Source: an uncultured Bacteroidota bacterium
GTDB taxonomy: Bacteria; Bacteroidota; Bacteroidia; Flavobacteriales; Flavobacteriaceae
Reading direction: 5' to 3'
Assembly: GCA_902560045.1 (NCBI GenBank)
Contig: CACEKJ010000007.1
Location: forward strand, 1 to 58,851
DNA length: 58,851 bases
The notes beneath the pieces were generated by a model, which saw only the letters and a list, made by a program, of their open reading frames with translations, had not been told where the DNA came from and did no database searches. Below are positions 1 to 10,037 of the stretch, piece after piece. Each line of letters opens with the position of its first letter. Positions within the stretch are counted from its first letter, which is position 1. The translations under genes were made by a program, and so were the position numbers.

Positions 1-1032
1 TAATTTATTTGTTATTTCTTCATCTTTCATAATAAGGCAAAGCATTAAGCCAACCCCTCTAATTTCTTTGATTTTTTCATGTACTAATTTTGAACGAATA
101 TATTTTTCATTAGAAACCACGTTCTTCATGATTTTTGTATTCAAAATAATTTTGAGTGTAGCAAGAGCAGCAGCTGATATTAGAGGATTGCCACCAAAAG
201 TTGTAATATGTCCAAGGATTGGATTAATATGAAGTACATCCATTTTATCCTTTGAACTCGTAAAAGCTCCTATTGGAACACCACCTCCTAAACCTTTACC
301 ATAAACAATTATATCTGGATTGCAATTATAGTTTTCAAATCCGAAAAGCTTTCCAGTTCTTCCTATTCCGGTTTGAATTTCGTCTAATATTAGTAATGCA
401 CCGACTTCCTTACATCTTTTTTCCACTAGATGTAAATAGTCATGCTTTGGTACGATAAATCCCGCACTACCTTGAATTGTTTCGAGGATTACACATGAAG
501 TATTATTGTCAATTTTTGAAAGATCATCAAAATTGTTGAATTCAATAAAACTGACTTCTGGAATTAAGGGTTCAAATGGTCTTTTACGTTCTTCTAGCCC
601 CATTAAAGTAAGAGCACCCATGGTACTTCCATGATATGCATTTTTTGCTCCAATAATTTTTCTTCTCCCCGTAAACCTACGTGCTAGCTTTATTGCTCCT
701 TCAAGAGCTTCCGTTCCAGAATTTGTAAAATAGGTTGAGTTTAAATCCTTTGGTAAATGTTTTGCTAATAGTTTAGCCAATTTCAAGGTGGGTTCAGTAA
801 TAAATTCCCCGTATACCATAACATGAAGATACTTTTCAGACTGCTTTTTTATAGCATTTATTATTTTATTATTTGAATGTCCCACGCTACACGCAGAGAC
901 TCCTGCAACAAAATCTAAATACTTTTTTCCGTTAGTATCATAAATATAGCTTCCAGTAGCTTTTGAAACTTCGATCAATAATGGTTCAGGTGTTGTTTGA
1001 GCTTGATATTTTTTAAAATCTGAAGTGATGAT
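1..1032 (-). CDS. Class III (PLP-dependent) aminotransferase, 3' end cut by window edge
   Basis: Translation of the minus strand gives at least 344 residues of a fold-type I class III aminotransferase (the acetylornithine/ornithine aminotransferase relatives annotated in Flavobacteria as 'aspartate aminotransferase family'). Visible landmarks are TNSGTEALEGAIKLARR, the aspartate in LILDEIQTGIGRTG, and the Schiff-base lysine in VYGKGLGGGVPIGAF. The gene follows the OstA-like gene in the same frame and on the same strand. No ATG, GTG or TTG lies between that gene's stop and the conserved start of the protein (ITSDFKKYQAQTTPEP). The best start is therefore an ATC at 1030-1032 or 1027-1029; the first in-frame TTG would remove about 18 conserved residues. 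Its substrate cannot be told from sequence. Confidence 0.85.
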   Translation of the reverse strand, partial: MITSDFKKYQAQTTPEPLLIEVSKATGSYIYDTNGKKYLDFVAGVSACSVGHSNNKIINAIKKQSEKYLHVMVYGEFITEPTLKLAKLLAKHLPKDLNSTYFTNSGTEALEGAIKLARRFTGRRKIIGAKNAYHGSTMGALTLMGLEERKRPFEPLIPEVSFIEFNNFDDLSKIDNNTSCVILETIQGSAGFIVPKHDYLHLVEKRCKEVGALLILDEIQTGIGRTGKLFGFENYNCNPDIIVYGKGLGGGVPIGAFTSSKDKMDVLHINPILGHITTFGGNPLISAAALATLKIILNTKIMKNVVSNEKYIRSKLVHEKIKEIRGVGLMLCLIMKDEEITNKL

Positions 1033-1035
1033 ATT

Positions 1036-2643
1036 TTAATTTTGCAGTTGATTGATTTTGATTAATTCGTATTTTAGATCCTCCTTAAATAAGTCTTCTA
1101 AGGTTTCAATTCTTTCATCTTCTCTAAAATAAAATCCTTTTAAAAATTTATCATTTTCGTTAAAATCTTCTTCTGGAAAAACCTTTCCGTCTATCTGATT
1201 AATTTTTGTAAAGGTTTCAATTTCTTGTTGCTCAATAAGAATATTTATTTTGGCAGATTTTGACTTGTCTATTCCAATTAGCTCATTTTTAGAATTTCTT
1301 AAATAATAAACTGATTCTGCATTTTTAATTATATCGATAAATTTTAATTTACCTTCTATAAAATTACCAAATAGCTTTTTCCCAGAAATTTGATTATAAC
1401 CAAGATCCAAAGTGTCTTTCTCTATTATAAATGCATTATCAAATACATATAAAGAATCAATTATATTATTTTCTGTATCAAATTTAATATGAATTGAATC
1501 ACCGGTAATTTGACTTTTATTATTCCATAAAATAGGTTTTTTAATTTTTCTTGATTTTTTTAATAAATTATTTTTATTATTTATCAATTGTGCAATTCCA
1601 GAAACCTGATCATAGTGAATAGAATCACATTTTCCACTGAGTGTATTCCTTAATATTTTGCCGTTATTAAATGCTCTTATAATTTGTTCTCCTTCTTTTC
1701 CAGTGATGATAATAGATTCTCCATGTATATGTGTTGTGTCTTTTTCTTTGAAAGAAGATATTAAAGCTCTTTTTTTAATATGCATTGAATCTAATTTTCT
1801 GTAGATTTCTGCGTAATGCCCAGTAGTTAGAGTTTTGTTTATTGTATCTAAAATTTTAATATTATTAGTTGCAGAGGCATAATTTGTAAGCTTATTAAAA
1901 TAAATACTGTCTCCGTTTATTTTATATTCCTCAAAATCAATCTCTGAATTTTTGATAAAATATCCGTTATCATTTGTTGTATCATAAAAACCTATTTCAC
2001 AATATATTTTTGAATCATCGGTATATATATCAGTTGGACCATAAAAATATGATTTACCACTTTCTGTATAATAATTTAATAGATCTGAATAGATTTTATA
2101 TTTAGGGGTCTTTAAATCAACATTTTTTTTAAATCTGTATTTTTTTTCTTCAGCATAAAAAGTTCCAATTACACTGATAATAGTATCCGTTAAGTTTCTA
2201 ATAAGTTTGCCATTGTTTGTGTAATATCCCTCTTGTTTATTTCTGTCAAATGATAAAGATTCTGTGTATAATTTAGACTCTGGTTCATTTAGAATAACAT
2301 TTCCTTTGGCTAATATTATTCTGGAATCTCCATTATATTCTATAAAATTAGCCTCAAGGTCTAATGTATCTCCTTGTTTTAAGACGACATCACCATAAGC
2401 CTCAATGAAGTTCTTTTCTTCGTAAAAAAAAGCTTGATTGCAGCTCATTAAAACTCCGTCATGAGAAATAAGTACTTGATTTTTACTATCTCTTGTAAGA
2501 ACTGATGCATCGGGATATTTGATCTTATCTTTTTCAAAGAAACCAGCTCTTTCAATTTTTATTTTTGTTTTTTCTTGAGCTAAATTTATCTGAAAGATAA
2601 ATAATAGAATTAGAGGGAATATCAGAGAAATTTTTTTCACCAA
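1036..2643 (-). CDS. OstA/LptA-like LPS transport protein
   Basis: 535 residues. An N-terminal signal peptide (hydrophobic run ending near LAQ, about residue 22) is followed by a long beta-rich region with repeated short motifs such as GDVVLKQGDTLDLEANFIEY and GKILRNTLSGKCDSIHY, typical of OstA/LptA-type periplasmic LPS carrier domains. In Bacteroidota this long OstA-like protein is thought to take part in moving lipopolysaccharide across the periplasm; that role is inferred from the family. The start is TTG (2643) or the adjacent GTG (2640); there is no ATG. It begins 1 base after the purA stop, so the two are probably cotranscribed. Confidence 0.8.
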   Translation of the reverse strand: MVKKISLIFPLILLFIFQINLAQEKTKIKIERAGFFEKDKIKYPDASVLTRDSKNQVLISHDGVLMSCNQAFFYEEKNFIEAYGDVVLKQGDTLDLEANFIEYNGDSRIILAKGNVILNEPESKLYTESLSFDRNKQEGYYTNNGKLIRNLTDTIISVIGTFYAEEKKYRFKKNVDLKTPKYKIYSDLLNYYTESGKSYFYGPTDIYTDDSKIYCEIGFYDTTNDNGYFIKNSEIDFEEYKINGDSIYFNKLTNYASATNNIKILDTINKTLTTGHYAEIYRKLDSMHIKKRALISSFKEKDTTHIHGESIIITGKEGEQIIRAFNNGKILRNTLSGKCDSIHYDQVSGIAQLINNKNNLLKKSRKIKKPILWNNKSQITGDSIHIKFDTENNIIDSLYVFDNAFIIEKDTLDLGYNQISGKKLFGNFIEGKLKFIDIIKNAESVYYLRNSKNELIGIDKSKSAKINILIEQQEIETFTKINQIDGKVFPEEDFNENDKFLKGFYFREDERIETLEDLFKEDLKYELIKINQLQN

Positions 2644-2644
2644 T

Positions 2645-3915
2645 TTATCTAAATAAGGTTTCTTTTCTATCTGGTCCTACAGAAACAATTACAATAGGAA
2701 TATTTAATTCTTTTTCTAGAAAATTAATATAATCGTTTAAGCTTTCAGGAAGTTCATCAATACTTTTTAAATTTCTTAAATCTTCAGACCACCCAGTGAA
2801 TTCTTCATATATTGGCTCTAATGATTCATCAGATAAATCATAAGGTAGGTTATAGATTTTTTTTCCTTTGTATTTATAATTAGTGCAAACTAAAACCTTA
2901 TCAAAACCGCTTAAAACATCGGTTTTCATCATCATAAGTTTGGTTACCCCATTAATTCTACAAGCATATTTTAGCGCAACTAGGTCAAGCCAACCACATC
3001 TTCTCGGTCTTCCAGTTGTTGCACCAAACTCTTTTCAACTTTACTCATTCTTTCTCCATAACTATCAAATAATTCAGTTGGAAATGGACCAGAACCCACT
3101 CTTGTAGTATAAGCTTTAAATATTCCAAATACCTCCTTAATTGAATTCGGGGAAATTCCTAAACCGGTGCAAGCTCCAGCAGCTGTTGTATTGGAAGAAG
3201 TCACAAATGGATATGTTCCAAAATCAACATCTAATAATGATCCTTGAGCACCCTCTGCTAAAATTGATTTATTTTCGTCTTGAGAATTAAATAGAAAATC
3301 TTCAGAATCAATAAATTTTATCTTTCTCAGTTTTTTAATTGCTTCAAAGAATTCATTTTCTAATTCCTCAAGATTATAGTCAAGTTCAACGTTGTAGAAG
3401 CTTATTAGTTGCTTATGTTTTTGTGAAAGCTGATCATATTTTGTTTTCCAATTTTCACTTTCAAGATCTCCAACTCTAAATCCATTTCTTCCAGTTTTGT
3501 CCATGTAAGTTGGTCCAATTCCTTTAAGTGTTGAGCCTATCTTATTTTTTCCTTTAGCCTTTTCGCTGGCAGCGTCAATTAACCTGTGAGTAGGTAATAT
3601 TAAATGTGCTTTTCTAGAAATTAGCAGTGATTTACTGATATCTACTTCTTCCGCTTTAATATTTTCAATTTCTTTATTAAGAATTACGGGATCAATTACA
3701 ACTCCGTTTCCTATTAAATTTATTTTATCATCATGAAAAATACCAGAAGGAATAGTATGTAAAACATACTTTTTATCATTAAAAACAAGAGTATGTCCCG
3801 CATTTGGCCCACCTTGAAATCTAGCAATTATATCATATTTTGATGTTAATACATCAACAATTTTACCTTTACCTTCGTCTCCCCACTGAAGACCCAATAA
3901 TAAATCTACTGCCAT
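2645..3915 (-). pseudogene. purA: Adenylosuccinate synthetase with a one-base frameshift
   Basis: PurA makes adenylosuccinate from IMP, aspartate and GTP. The N-terminal part (3915 down to about 3036) starts AVDLLLGLQWGDEGKGK, with the GTP-binding loop and the GGPNAGHT motif, and runs in frame to ERMSKV. The conserved continuation (KEFGATTGRPRRCGWLDL, then MMMKTDVLSGFDKVL to ETLFR) is in another frame, reached by adding one base near 3032-3036, where the coding strand reads GTTGAAAAGAG. With one base restored the gene would be exactly 424 codons, the normal PurA length. As given, the main frame ends early in wrong-frame sequence and a 96-residue open frame remains at 2645-2935. A deletion or assembly error is likelier than programmed shifting because no slippery heptamer is in frame. 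ATG start directly abuts the fur stop. Confidence 0.9.
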
Positions 3916-4371
3916 TTACTTTTTTTTATTTTTACTACCATAGAAATACAAAGAATGACTACTGATTGTCACGTCAAATACCTCTTCAATTGTGTTTTTT
4001 ATCAAATCAATTCTTGGATCACAAAATTCAATTACTTCACCAGAAGAATCCAAGATCAAGTGATCATGTTGTCTATTAAAAAAGCATTTTTCATAGGATG
4101 CCTGTTGGTCATTTGAAAACTGATGCTTTCTTACAAGTTTACATTCTAATAATAACTCAATTGTATTGTATAAAGTAGCTCTTGAAACTCTATATTTTTT
4201 AATCTTCATTTTGACATATAATGACTCAATGTCAAAATGAATTTTTGTCTCATAAACTTCTTTAAGAATCGCATATCTTTCAGGTGTTTTTCTATATCCT
4301 TTTTCTTCTAAAAAATCGGTAAAAACATCTTTTACGATATCTTGAACATTTTGTTTTTTGGTAGAACTCAT
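3916..4371 (-). CDS. Fur-family metal-dependent regulator
   Basis: 151 residues. The N-terminal winged helix (about 10-85; [15 protein letters not shown] and [18 protein letters not shown]) is followed by a dimerisation and metal-binding part with the Fur signature HDHLIL (102-107). Cysteines are few (near 77, 96 and 117) and there is no CxxC pair, so the structural zinc site of classical Fur is absent; this can occur in Bacteroidota members. Which metal or peroxide signal it senses cannot be decided. It lies 10 bases after relA and abuts purA, consistent with one transcript. Confidence 0.85.
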   Translation of the reverse strand: MSSTKKQNVQDIVKDVFTDFLEEKGYRKTPERYAILKEVYETKIHFDIESLYVKMKIKKYRVSRATLYNTIELLLECKLVRKHQFSNDQQASYEKCFFNRQHDHLILDSSGEVIEFCDPRIDLIKNTIEEVFDVTISSHSLYFYGSKNKKK

Positions 4372-4381
4372 AAAAATTATA

Positions 4382-6598
4382 TTATTTTCTTTTTATTTTA
4401 TCAATTCCATTAAGAATTTTAAGTTTTTGAATTAGTTTGTTAGCTTCTTTGTTTGATTTAACAGATAAGATTATATTTCCTTTAAAAATACCACTATCAG
4501 ATTCAAAATTAAGTCTTTTCATATTAATATTCATATTTTCTGAAATGACTTTTGTTATATTATTAACAAGTCCCATTTTGTCAATTCCAAGAACTTCGAT
4601 ATTGACGGTAAATTCTTCTTGAGATGAGTCTATCCATTTGGCTTTAATAATTCTATAATCATAATTTGACTGAAGACTTACCGAATTAGGGCAATTTTTC
4701 TTGTGAATTTTGATTCCATCATTAATTGTTACAAATCCAAACACTTTATCACCTGGAATAGGGTTACAACAAGCAGCTAATTTATAATCAAGTTTTTCCT
4801 CGTCATTTCCAAAAACCAATGAGTCATATTTTGATGTTATTTCTTGTTGATTGTTTTCGTCAATCCTAACTTCTTTTTTTCTAGAAATTTTCTTTTTGAA
4901 ATAATTTAGAATCTTATTACCTCTGTTAGAAATGAATTTTTTTAATTTCTCGTTATCGATAGTGTTTATTCCAACTCTGTAAAACAAATCTTGACTAGTT
5001 GAGAGTTTAAAATATTTTTGAAGCTCTAATATGATACTATCATTAAAATTAATTTTTAAGTGTTTTAATTTTCTTTTTAAAATTTCTTTTCCTTCATCTG
5101 CTAATAATTTCTTCTCCTCATTTAAAGTAGCTTTAATTTTACTTTTTGCTCTTGCGGTTGTAGCATAATCAAGCCAGTTGGAATTAGGCTTAATTTTTTC
5201 AGAAGTTAATATCTCAACCCTGTCCCCACTAGATAATTTTCTGTTTAGAGGAACTAACTTTCCGTTGACCTTTGCTCCACGTGTTTTTAATCCTACTTCT
5301 GTGTGGATAGCAAATGCAAAATCTAGTGGGGTTGCACCTTTGGGCAAAGATTTTAGATCACCTGACGGAGTAAATACAAATATTTCTTTGGAATATAAAT
5401 TTAATTTAAACTGTTCCACAAAGTCTACAGCATTTGTTTCCGGATTTTCAAGTGCTTCTTGAAGTTTATTAATCCAAGTATCCAGATTATCATTAGAGTC
5501 TTTCTGTTTGTATTTGTAATGTGCAGCATATCCTTTTTCAGCTATTTCATCCATTCTTTCACTTCTAATTTGTACTTCTACCCATCTGCTTTTTGGTCCA
5601 ACAACAGTAATGTGTAAGGCTTCATAACCGGTTGATTTTGGGGCAGATATCCAATCTCTTAGTCTGGTAGGGTTTGGGGTAAAATTATCAGTAACGATAG
5701 AATATATTTTCCATGCAATAAATTTTTCGTTTTCAGGTTTTGATTTGTAAACAATTCTAACCGCAAATTTATCGTAAACTTCCTCAAACGAAATCCCTTG
5801 GCGAGTCATTTTATTCTTGATAGAAAAAATTGATTTTGTTCTTCCTTTAATTGAATATTTTAATTTTTCTTTGGTTAATGTAGAATTAATTATTGAGTTA
5901 AATTTATCAATGTATTCATCTTGATCTTTTTTGCTTTCTATTAATTTTTTAGAAATTTCATCATAAGTTTCAGGATCTGTATATTTTAGTCCTAGGTCCT
6001 CTAATTCATTTTTAATATTATATAATCCTATTCGGTGTGCCAAAGGAGCATATATATAGAGAGTTTCCGATGCTTTTTGAATTTGCTTCTCATAAGGCAT
6101 ACTTGATAAAGTTTGCATATTATGAAGCCTATCAGCGATTTTTATAATAATAACTCTAACATCATCATTTAATGTTAAGAGCATTTTTCTATAATTTTCA
6201 GCTTGAATGGATACATCAGAGTATCCTTTAGTATTTAGTTTTCCGATTTTTGTTAGTCCGTCAACAATTTTAGAAATATTTTTTCCAAATTCCTTTTCAA
6301 TTTTCTCAAGCGAATGATCACTGTTGTCTTCTACAACATCATGTATAAGAGCTGATGCGATTGAAATGGCATCAAGTCCAATTTCAGAGGCAACTATTTT
6401 AGCAACAGAAATGGGATGAAAGATATATGCCTCACCAGATTTTCTTCTTTGATGTTGATGCGCGTCAACAGCATAGTCAAAAGCTTTTCGAATTAATTTT
6501 TTATCTTCTTTATTTAAAGATTGATAACTAATTCTTAATAAATCTTTGTATTCTTTGGCTAAAGCCTTTTTTTCTATTTCAATATCTTGAACAGGCAT
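4382..6598 (-). CDS. RelA/SpoT family (p)ppGpp synthetase/hydrolase
   Basis: 738 residues. Order of domains: HD hydrolase (about 40-200; FHPISVAK from residue 60, HDVVED near 86), synthetase (about 240-370; ending near YAAHYKYK), TGS (about 400-470; [19 protein letters not shown]), a CC zinc-finger region ([17 protein letters not shown]) and a C-terminal ACT domain. Both catalytic halves look intact, so it is probably bifunctional, the usual single long RSH enzyme of Bacteroidota. It would set the stringent response alarmone level. ATG start; first gene of the relA-fur-purA-OstA-aminotransferase run, after a 61-base gap from the rRNA methylase gene. Confidence 0.93.
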   Translation of the reverse strand: MPVQDIEIEKKALAKEYKDLLRISYQSLNKEDKKLIRKAFDYAVDAHQHQRRKSGEAYIFHPISVAKIVASEIGLDAISIASALIHDVVEDNSDHSLEKIEKEFGKNISKIVDGLTKIGKLNTKGYSDVSIQAENYRKMLLTLNDDVRVIIIKIADRLHNMQTLSSMPYEKQIQKASETLYIYAPLAHRIGLYNIKNELEDLGLKYTDPETYDEISKKLIESKKDQDEYIDKFNSIINSTLTKEKLKYSIKGRTKSIFSIKNKMTRQGISFEEVYDKFAVRIVYKSKPENEKFIAWKIYSIVTDNFTPNPTRLRDWISAPKSTGYEALHITVVGPKSRWVEVQIRSERMDEIAEKGYAAHYKYKQKDSNDNLDTWINKLQEALENPETNAVDFVEQFKLNLYSKEIFVFTPSGDLKSLPKGATPLDFAFAIHTEVGLKTRGAKVNGKLVPLNRKLSSGDRVEILTSEKIKPNSNWLDYATTARAKSKIKATLNEEKKLLADEGKEILKRKLKHLKINFNDSIILELQKYFKLSTSQDLFYRVGINTIDNEKLKKFISNRGNKILNYFKKKISRKKEVRIDENNQQEITSKYDSLVFGNDEEKLDYKLAACCNPIPGDKVFGFVTINDGIKIHKKNCPNSVSLQSNYDYRIIKAKWIDSSQEEFTVNIEVLGIDKMGLVNNITKVISENMNINMKRLNFESDSGIFKGNIILSVKSNKEANKLIQKLKILNGIDKIKRK

Positions 6599-6659
6599 AT
6601 CTTAAATTTAGCATAAAGATGACTAATAGCCAATTTCTTTATGTAATTTTTAAGAATCC

Positions 6660-7451
6660 TTAGCGATTGAATTTAAATTGTCTATTCACTTCAAATAAAC
6701 ATATTGCACTGGATACCGATACGTTTAGAGAGTCAGCCATTCCCAGCATTGGGATTTTAATTAACTCGTCAGAGTTTTTACTCCAAAACTCTGAAATTCC
6801 ATTATTTTCTGATCCAGAAATTATTGCAGTTGAGCAGTTATATGAAATAGAGTTGTATTTTTTTGAAGCATTCAAAGAAGTTCCGTAAATCTTAAATCCA
6901 TTATTTTTTAGAAAATTTAATGCGGATTCATTTTCCATACTAACGATCTTATTAGAAAAAAAAGTCCCTACACTGGATCGAATCACATTTGGATTATAGA
7001 TGTCACATTTTTCATTTGTGAGTATCACCAAATCAACATTAGACGCATCACATGATCTAAGTATAGCACCAATATTTCCAGGTTTTTCTATACCATCTAA
7101 AATTAGAACTAAGTTTATTTTTTTTTGATTAATTTCTATTATTGAATTTTTTTTTATTTGGGTAATTCCTACAATTCCCTCCGTTGAATTTCTAAAACTA
7201 ATTTTTGAATAAACATCATTATTAACTGCAATAATTTTAGTATTTGGATTAAAATCTATCTGATTAATATCAACAATATTTTCATTGTAAAATATTTTCT
7301 CAATTTCATATCCATTATTAATTGCCATTTCCAATTCTCTCTGACCCTCAATAACAAAAAATCCAGACTCCCTTCTAATTTTCGATTTATTACTAAGCTT
7401 AATTAGATCTTTAATTTCTTTATTGTCAAGACTGGTTATTTTTTTATTCAT
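6660..7451 (-). CDS. TrmH/SpoU family RNA 2'-O-methyltransferase
   Basis: 263 residues with the SPOUT knot motifs: LILDGIEKPGNIGAILRS (motif 1), IISGSENNGIS (motif 2) and IPMLGMADSLNVSVSSAIC (motif 3), preceded by an N-terminal substrate-binding region (about 1-95). It transfers a methyl group from S-adenosylmethionine to a ribose 2'-OH of rRNA or tRNA; the target base is not predictable here. Its ATG directly follows the TAG of the DUF3810 gene, indicating translational coupling. Confidence 0.88.
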   Translation of the reverse strand: MNKKITSLDNKEIKDLIKLSNKSKIRRESGFFVIEGQRELEMAINNGYEIEKIFYNENIVDINQIDFNPNTKIIAVNNDVYSKISFRNSTEGIVGITQIKKNSIIEINQKKINLVLILDGIEKPGNIGAILRSCDASNVDLVILTNEKCDIYNPNVIRSSVGTFFSNKIVSMENESALNFLKNNGFKIYGTSLNASKKYNSISYNCSTAIISGSENNGISEFWSKNSDELIKIPMLGMADSLNVSVSSAICLFEVNRQFKFNR

Positions 7452-8507
7452 CTACAGAAATTTATAGTTTAAAATTAATGAAATACTTTCATTATAATTT
7501 TTTATTCCAGAATCAATATTATTTTGTTTTAAGTATAAATCATATGTTTTCTTTGAAATGCTTTCAATATTACCATCATATTTTTTCCAGAATTTATTAA
7601 TGTCAATATAATCTTGGATTATTCCTTCATTTACTTGGCCAATTAATTTTTTATACTGATCCATATCAATTTTTGATACTTCACTTAAGCAAAGTCTAAG
7701 AGCATAAGATAATCCACAATATTTATGATATTCATTATCACTATTTACTAACATTACAAAAGAGATAAAGTTTGCGTCTTTTTCACTTGCAATTCCCAAT
7801 TGGTGTGCAATTTCATGGTTTATCACAAAAACTTGACTGGAGGCAGGAATATTATAGTTTATATTGGCTTCGTTGGTGAATGGATTAATATATCCACTAA
7901 ATCCCATGTAGGTTAAGGGTAAACTAAAAAGTGACTTTTTCACTGATGGGTATTTATATTTATAACTTATAATTGAATCTTCAAATAGGGTTTCCAAATT
8001 TTGTATGTTTTTTGTAGATATTTTTACATTTTCTGAAAAACTGTAGTTATTAACAGGTTTCAATGTCCGGTTTAAAAAAAGTTCAATGTGTTTTTTGTTT
8101 ATTTTATCAATCAATCTTTTTGTAAAATCTACAAGTTCTTTTTTTTCAAATTCGCCTTCAATTGCAAGATGGTTTTTAACTGTGATTCTCTTATAATTAA
8201 ATCCCCATAAAACATAAAATAGTAATGTTAAAATGAAGATCAAAGAGCCAACATTTAATAGCTTTAATCTTATTGTTTTTGGTTTTATTAATGAAAAATA
8301 AAAAATAAGTAAAAAACATAATAAATAAAACAGGTCACCAATGGGAATATTAATCCAATATGTTAATAGTCTAAGTTTTTCAGAAACATATAAATAGAAG
8401 CCGTTTGAATAATATTTATCTATTAATATATTCTCGTTTTTCAAATAATTAATTGCTGTAAGCAGGAGCGGTAAACTTAGAATTAAAAAAAATTTTAATT
8501 TTTTCAT
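7452..8507 (-). CDS. DUF3810 membrane protein with HExxH motif
   Basis: 351 residues. Three hydrophobic segments fill the first 110 residues (about 5-20, 50-72 and 85-105), followed by a soluble domain. This domain carries HEIAHQLGIASEKDANFISF: a HExxH zinc-protease motif with an acidic residue about ten positions on, the pattern of gluzincin metallopeptidases. The family is a Bacteroidota-specific domain of unknown function; peptidase activity is my inference from the motif. First gene of a divergent pair with the dipeptidase at 8574. Confidence 0.75.
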   Translation of the reverse strand: MKKLKFFLILSLPLLLTAINYLKNENILIDKYYSNGFYLYVSEKLRLLTYWINIPIGDLFYLLCFLLIFYFSLIKPKTIRLKLLNVGSLIFILTLLFYVLWGFNYKRITVKNHLAIEGEFEKKELVDFTKRLIDKINKKHIELFLNRTLKPVNNYSFSENVKISTKNIQNLETLFEDSIISYKYKYPSVKKSLFSLPLTYMGFSGYINPFTNEANINYNIPASSQVFVINHEIAHQLGIASEKDANFISFVMLVNSDNEYHKYCGLSYALRLCLSEVSKIDMDQYKKLIGQVNEGIIQDYIDINKFWKKYDGNIESISKKTYDLYLKQNNIDSGIKNYNESISLILNYKFL

Positions 8508-8573
8508 AATTAAGATATTGAAACGAAAATATAAATTTATTATTCGTTAATTTTATAAAAAATTACATTAATT

Positions 8574-10037
8574 ATGAGTGTTGAAGTGTCAAATGTTGAG
8601 CCTAAAGAAATATGGAAAAATTTTGTTTTACTGAATGAAGTCCCCAGGCCGTCAAAAAAAGAGGAGAAAGTCATTGATTTTTTAAAATTATTTGCAAGTA
8701 AAAATAATTTAGAATTTCGACAAGATGAAATAGGTAACCTAGTTATTATTAAGGAATCTACTGAAGGAATGTCAAATCGGGAAACTGTGGTTCTACAATC
8801 ACACGTTGATATGGTACATGAAAAGAATAATGATGTAGATTTTGATTTTTTAAATTCTGGGATTAAAATGTATGTTGACGGAGATTGGATTAAGGCTGAT
8901 GGAACAACTCTTGGAGCTGATAATGGACTAGGTGTTGCTGCAATAATGGCTGTTTTAGAGAGTAAAGATATTTCCCACCCAAAAATTGAAGCATTATTCA
9001 CAATTGATGAAGAAACTGGTATGACGGGTGCTTTAAATCTTTCAAATTCAATATTAACCGGAAATATTTTACTTAATCTTGATACTGAGGAAGACGATGA
9101 AATATGTATAGGTTGTGCAGGTGGAGTTGATATTACTATGCATCGAGAGTATAAATTGGTTGATCCATGTGAAGATGAGGTTTTTGTAAGATTACTTTTA
9201 AATGGATTGACTGGAGGTCATTCGGGAGCAGAAATACATAAAGGATTGGGAAATTCAAACAAAATTTTATTTGAAATAATTGCTGGTATTAATACTATAT
9301 TTCAAATAAAAATAGTTGATATTAATGGGGGAGGACTCAGAAATGCAATTCCAAGAGAAAGTAGCTTAACACTCAGTTTTTCAAAATCACATTTGGATGA
9401 GTTTAATGATTATATTAAAAAAAGTTCAATAAAATATTCTAGTAAGTTTGTAAAAACAGATCCAAATTTTAATCTTGAATCCGAAAATTTAGACATTATA
9501 GTTCCATCTTTATCTTACTTAGATACTGTTGATTTAATTAATTCGGTAAATCAATGTCCAAATGGAGTTTTTGAAATGAGTAAAAGTATAGACAACTTAG
9601 TTGAAACATCAAATAATTTGGCAAATATTAAATTAAATGAAGGTAAGCTTAAAATTCAATGCCTAACCAGATCATCCTCAGAAGATTCTAAAGAAAAATT
9701 ATCGAAAATAATTTCTAACATATTTGAAAATATAAATTGTCAATGTATTTTTTCAGGCGGTTATCCAGGATGGGAGCCAAACATTAATTCACTAACTCTT
9801 AAAGAGGCAAAAAGATCATATTTAAATTTATTTTCGTCTGATCCAAAAGTGAATGTAATTCATGCAGGATTAGAATGTGGAATAATTGGTTCTCATTATC
9901 CTAAAATGGACATGATTAGTTTTGGTCCAACAATTTTAGGAGCCCATTCTCCAGATGAAAAAGCCTCTATATCTTCAACGAAAAAGTTTTGGAACTTTTT
10001 CAAGGAAGTATTGGCTAATATTCCTGAAAGAAATTAA
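8574..10037 (+). CDS. pepD: Aminoacyl-histidine dipeptidase (M20, PepD type)
   Basis: 487 residues, the normal PepD length. M20 zinc-peptidase landmarks: QSHVDMVHE (first metal ligand), GADNGLGVAAIMAVLES (bridging aspartate), TIDEETGMTGA (catalytic glutamate and metal ligand), LLNLDTEEDDEICIGCAGG, a dimerisation domain with NGLTGGHSG, and a C-terminal HAGLECGIIG plus GPTILGAHSPDE. It cleaves dipeptides such as Xaa-His in the cytosol; no signal peptide. The stop overlaps the stop of the convergent PPIase gene by four bases (TTAA). Confidence 0.93.
   Translation: MSVEVSNVEPKEIWKNFVLLNEVPRPSKKEEKVIDFLKLFASKNNLEFRQDEIGNLVIIKESTEGMSNRETVVLQSHVDMVHEKNNDVDFDFLNSGIKMYVDGDWIKADGTTLGADNGLGVAAIMAVLESKDISHPKIEALFTIDEETGMTGALNLSNSILTGNILLNLDTEEDDEICIGCAGGVDITMHREYKLVDPCEDEVFVRLLLNGLTGGHSGAEIHKGLGNSNKILFEIIAGINTIFQIKIVDINGGGLRNAIPRESSLTLSFSKSHLDEFNDYIKKSSIKYSSKFVKTDPNFNLESENLDIIVPSLSYLDTVDLINSVNQCPNGVFEMSKSIDNLVETSNNLANIKLNEGKLKIQCLTRSSSEDSKEKLSKIISNIFENINCQCIFSGGYPGWEPNINSLTLKEAKRSYLNLFSSDPKVNVIHAGLECGIIGSHYPKMDMISFGPTILGAHSPDEKASISSTKKFWNFFKEVLANIPERN

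Noticed and set aside
5274-5290. CACGTG-centred sequence in relA resembling a parS half-site
   Set aside because: Only the left half matches a parS-like palindrome, and the bases are explained by the conserved TGS-domain coding sequence.
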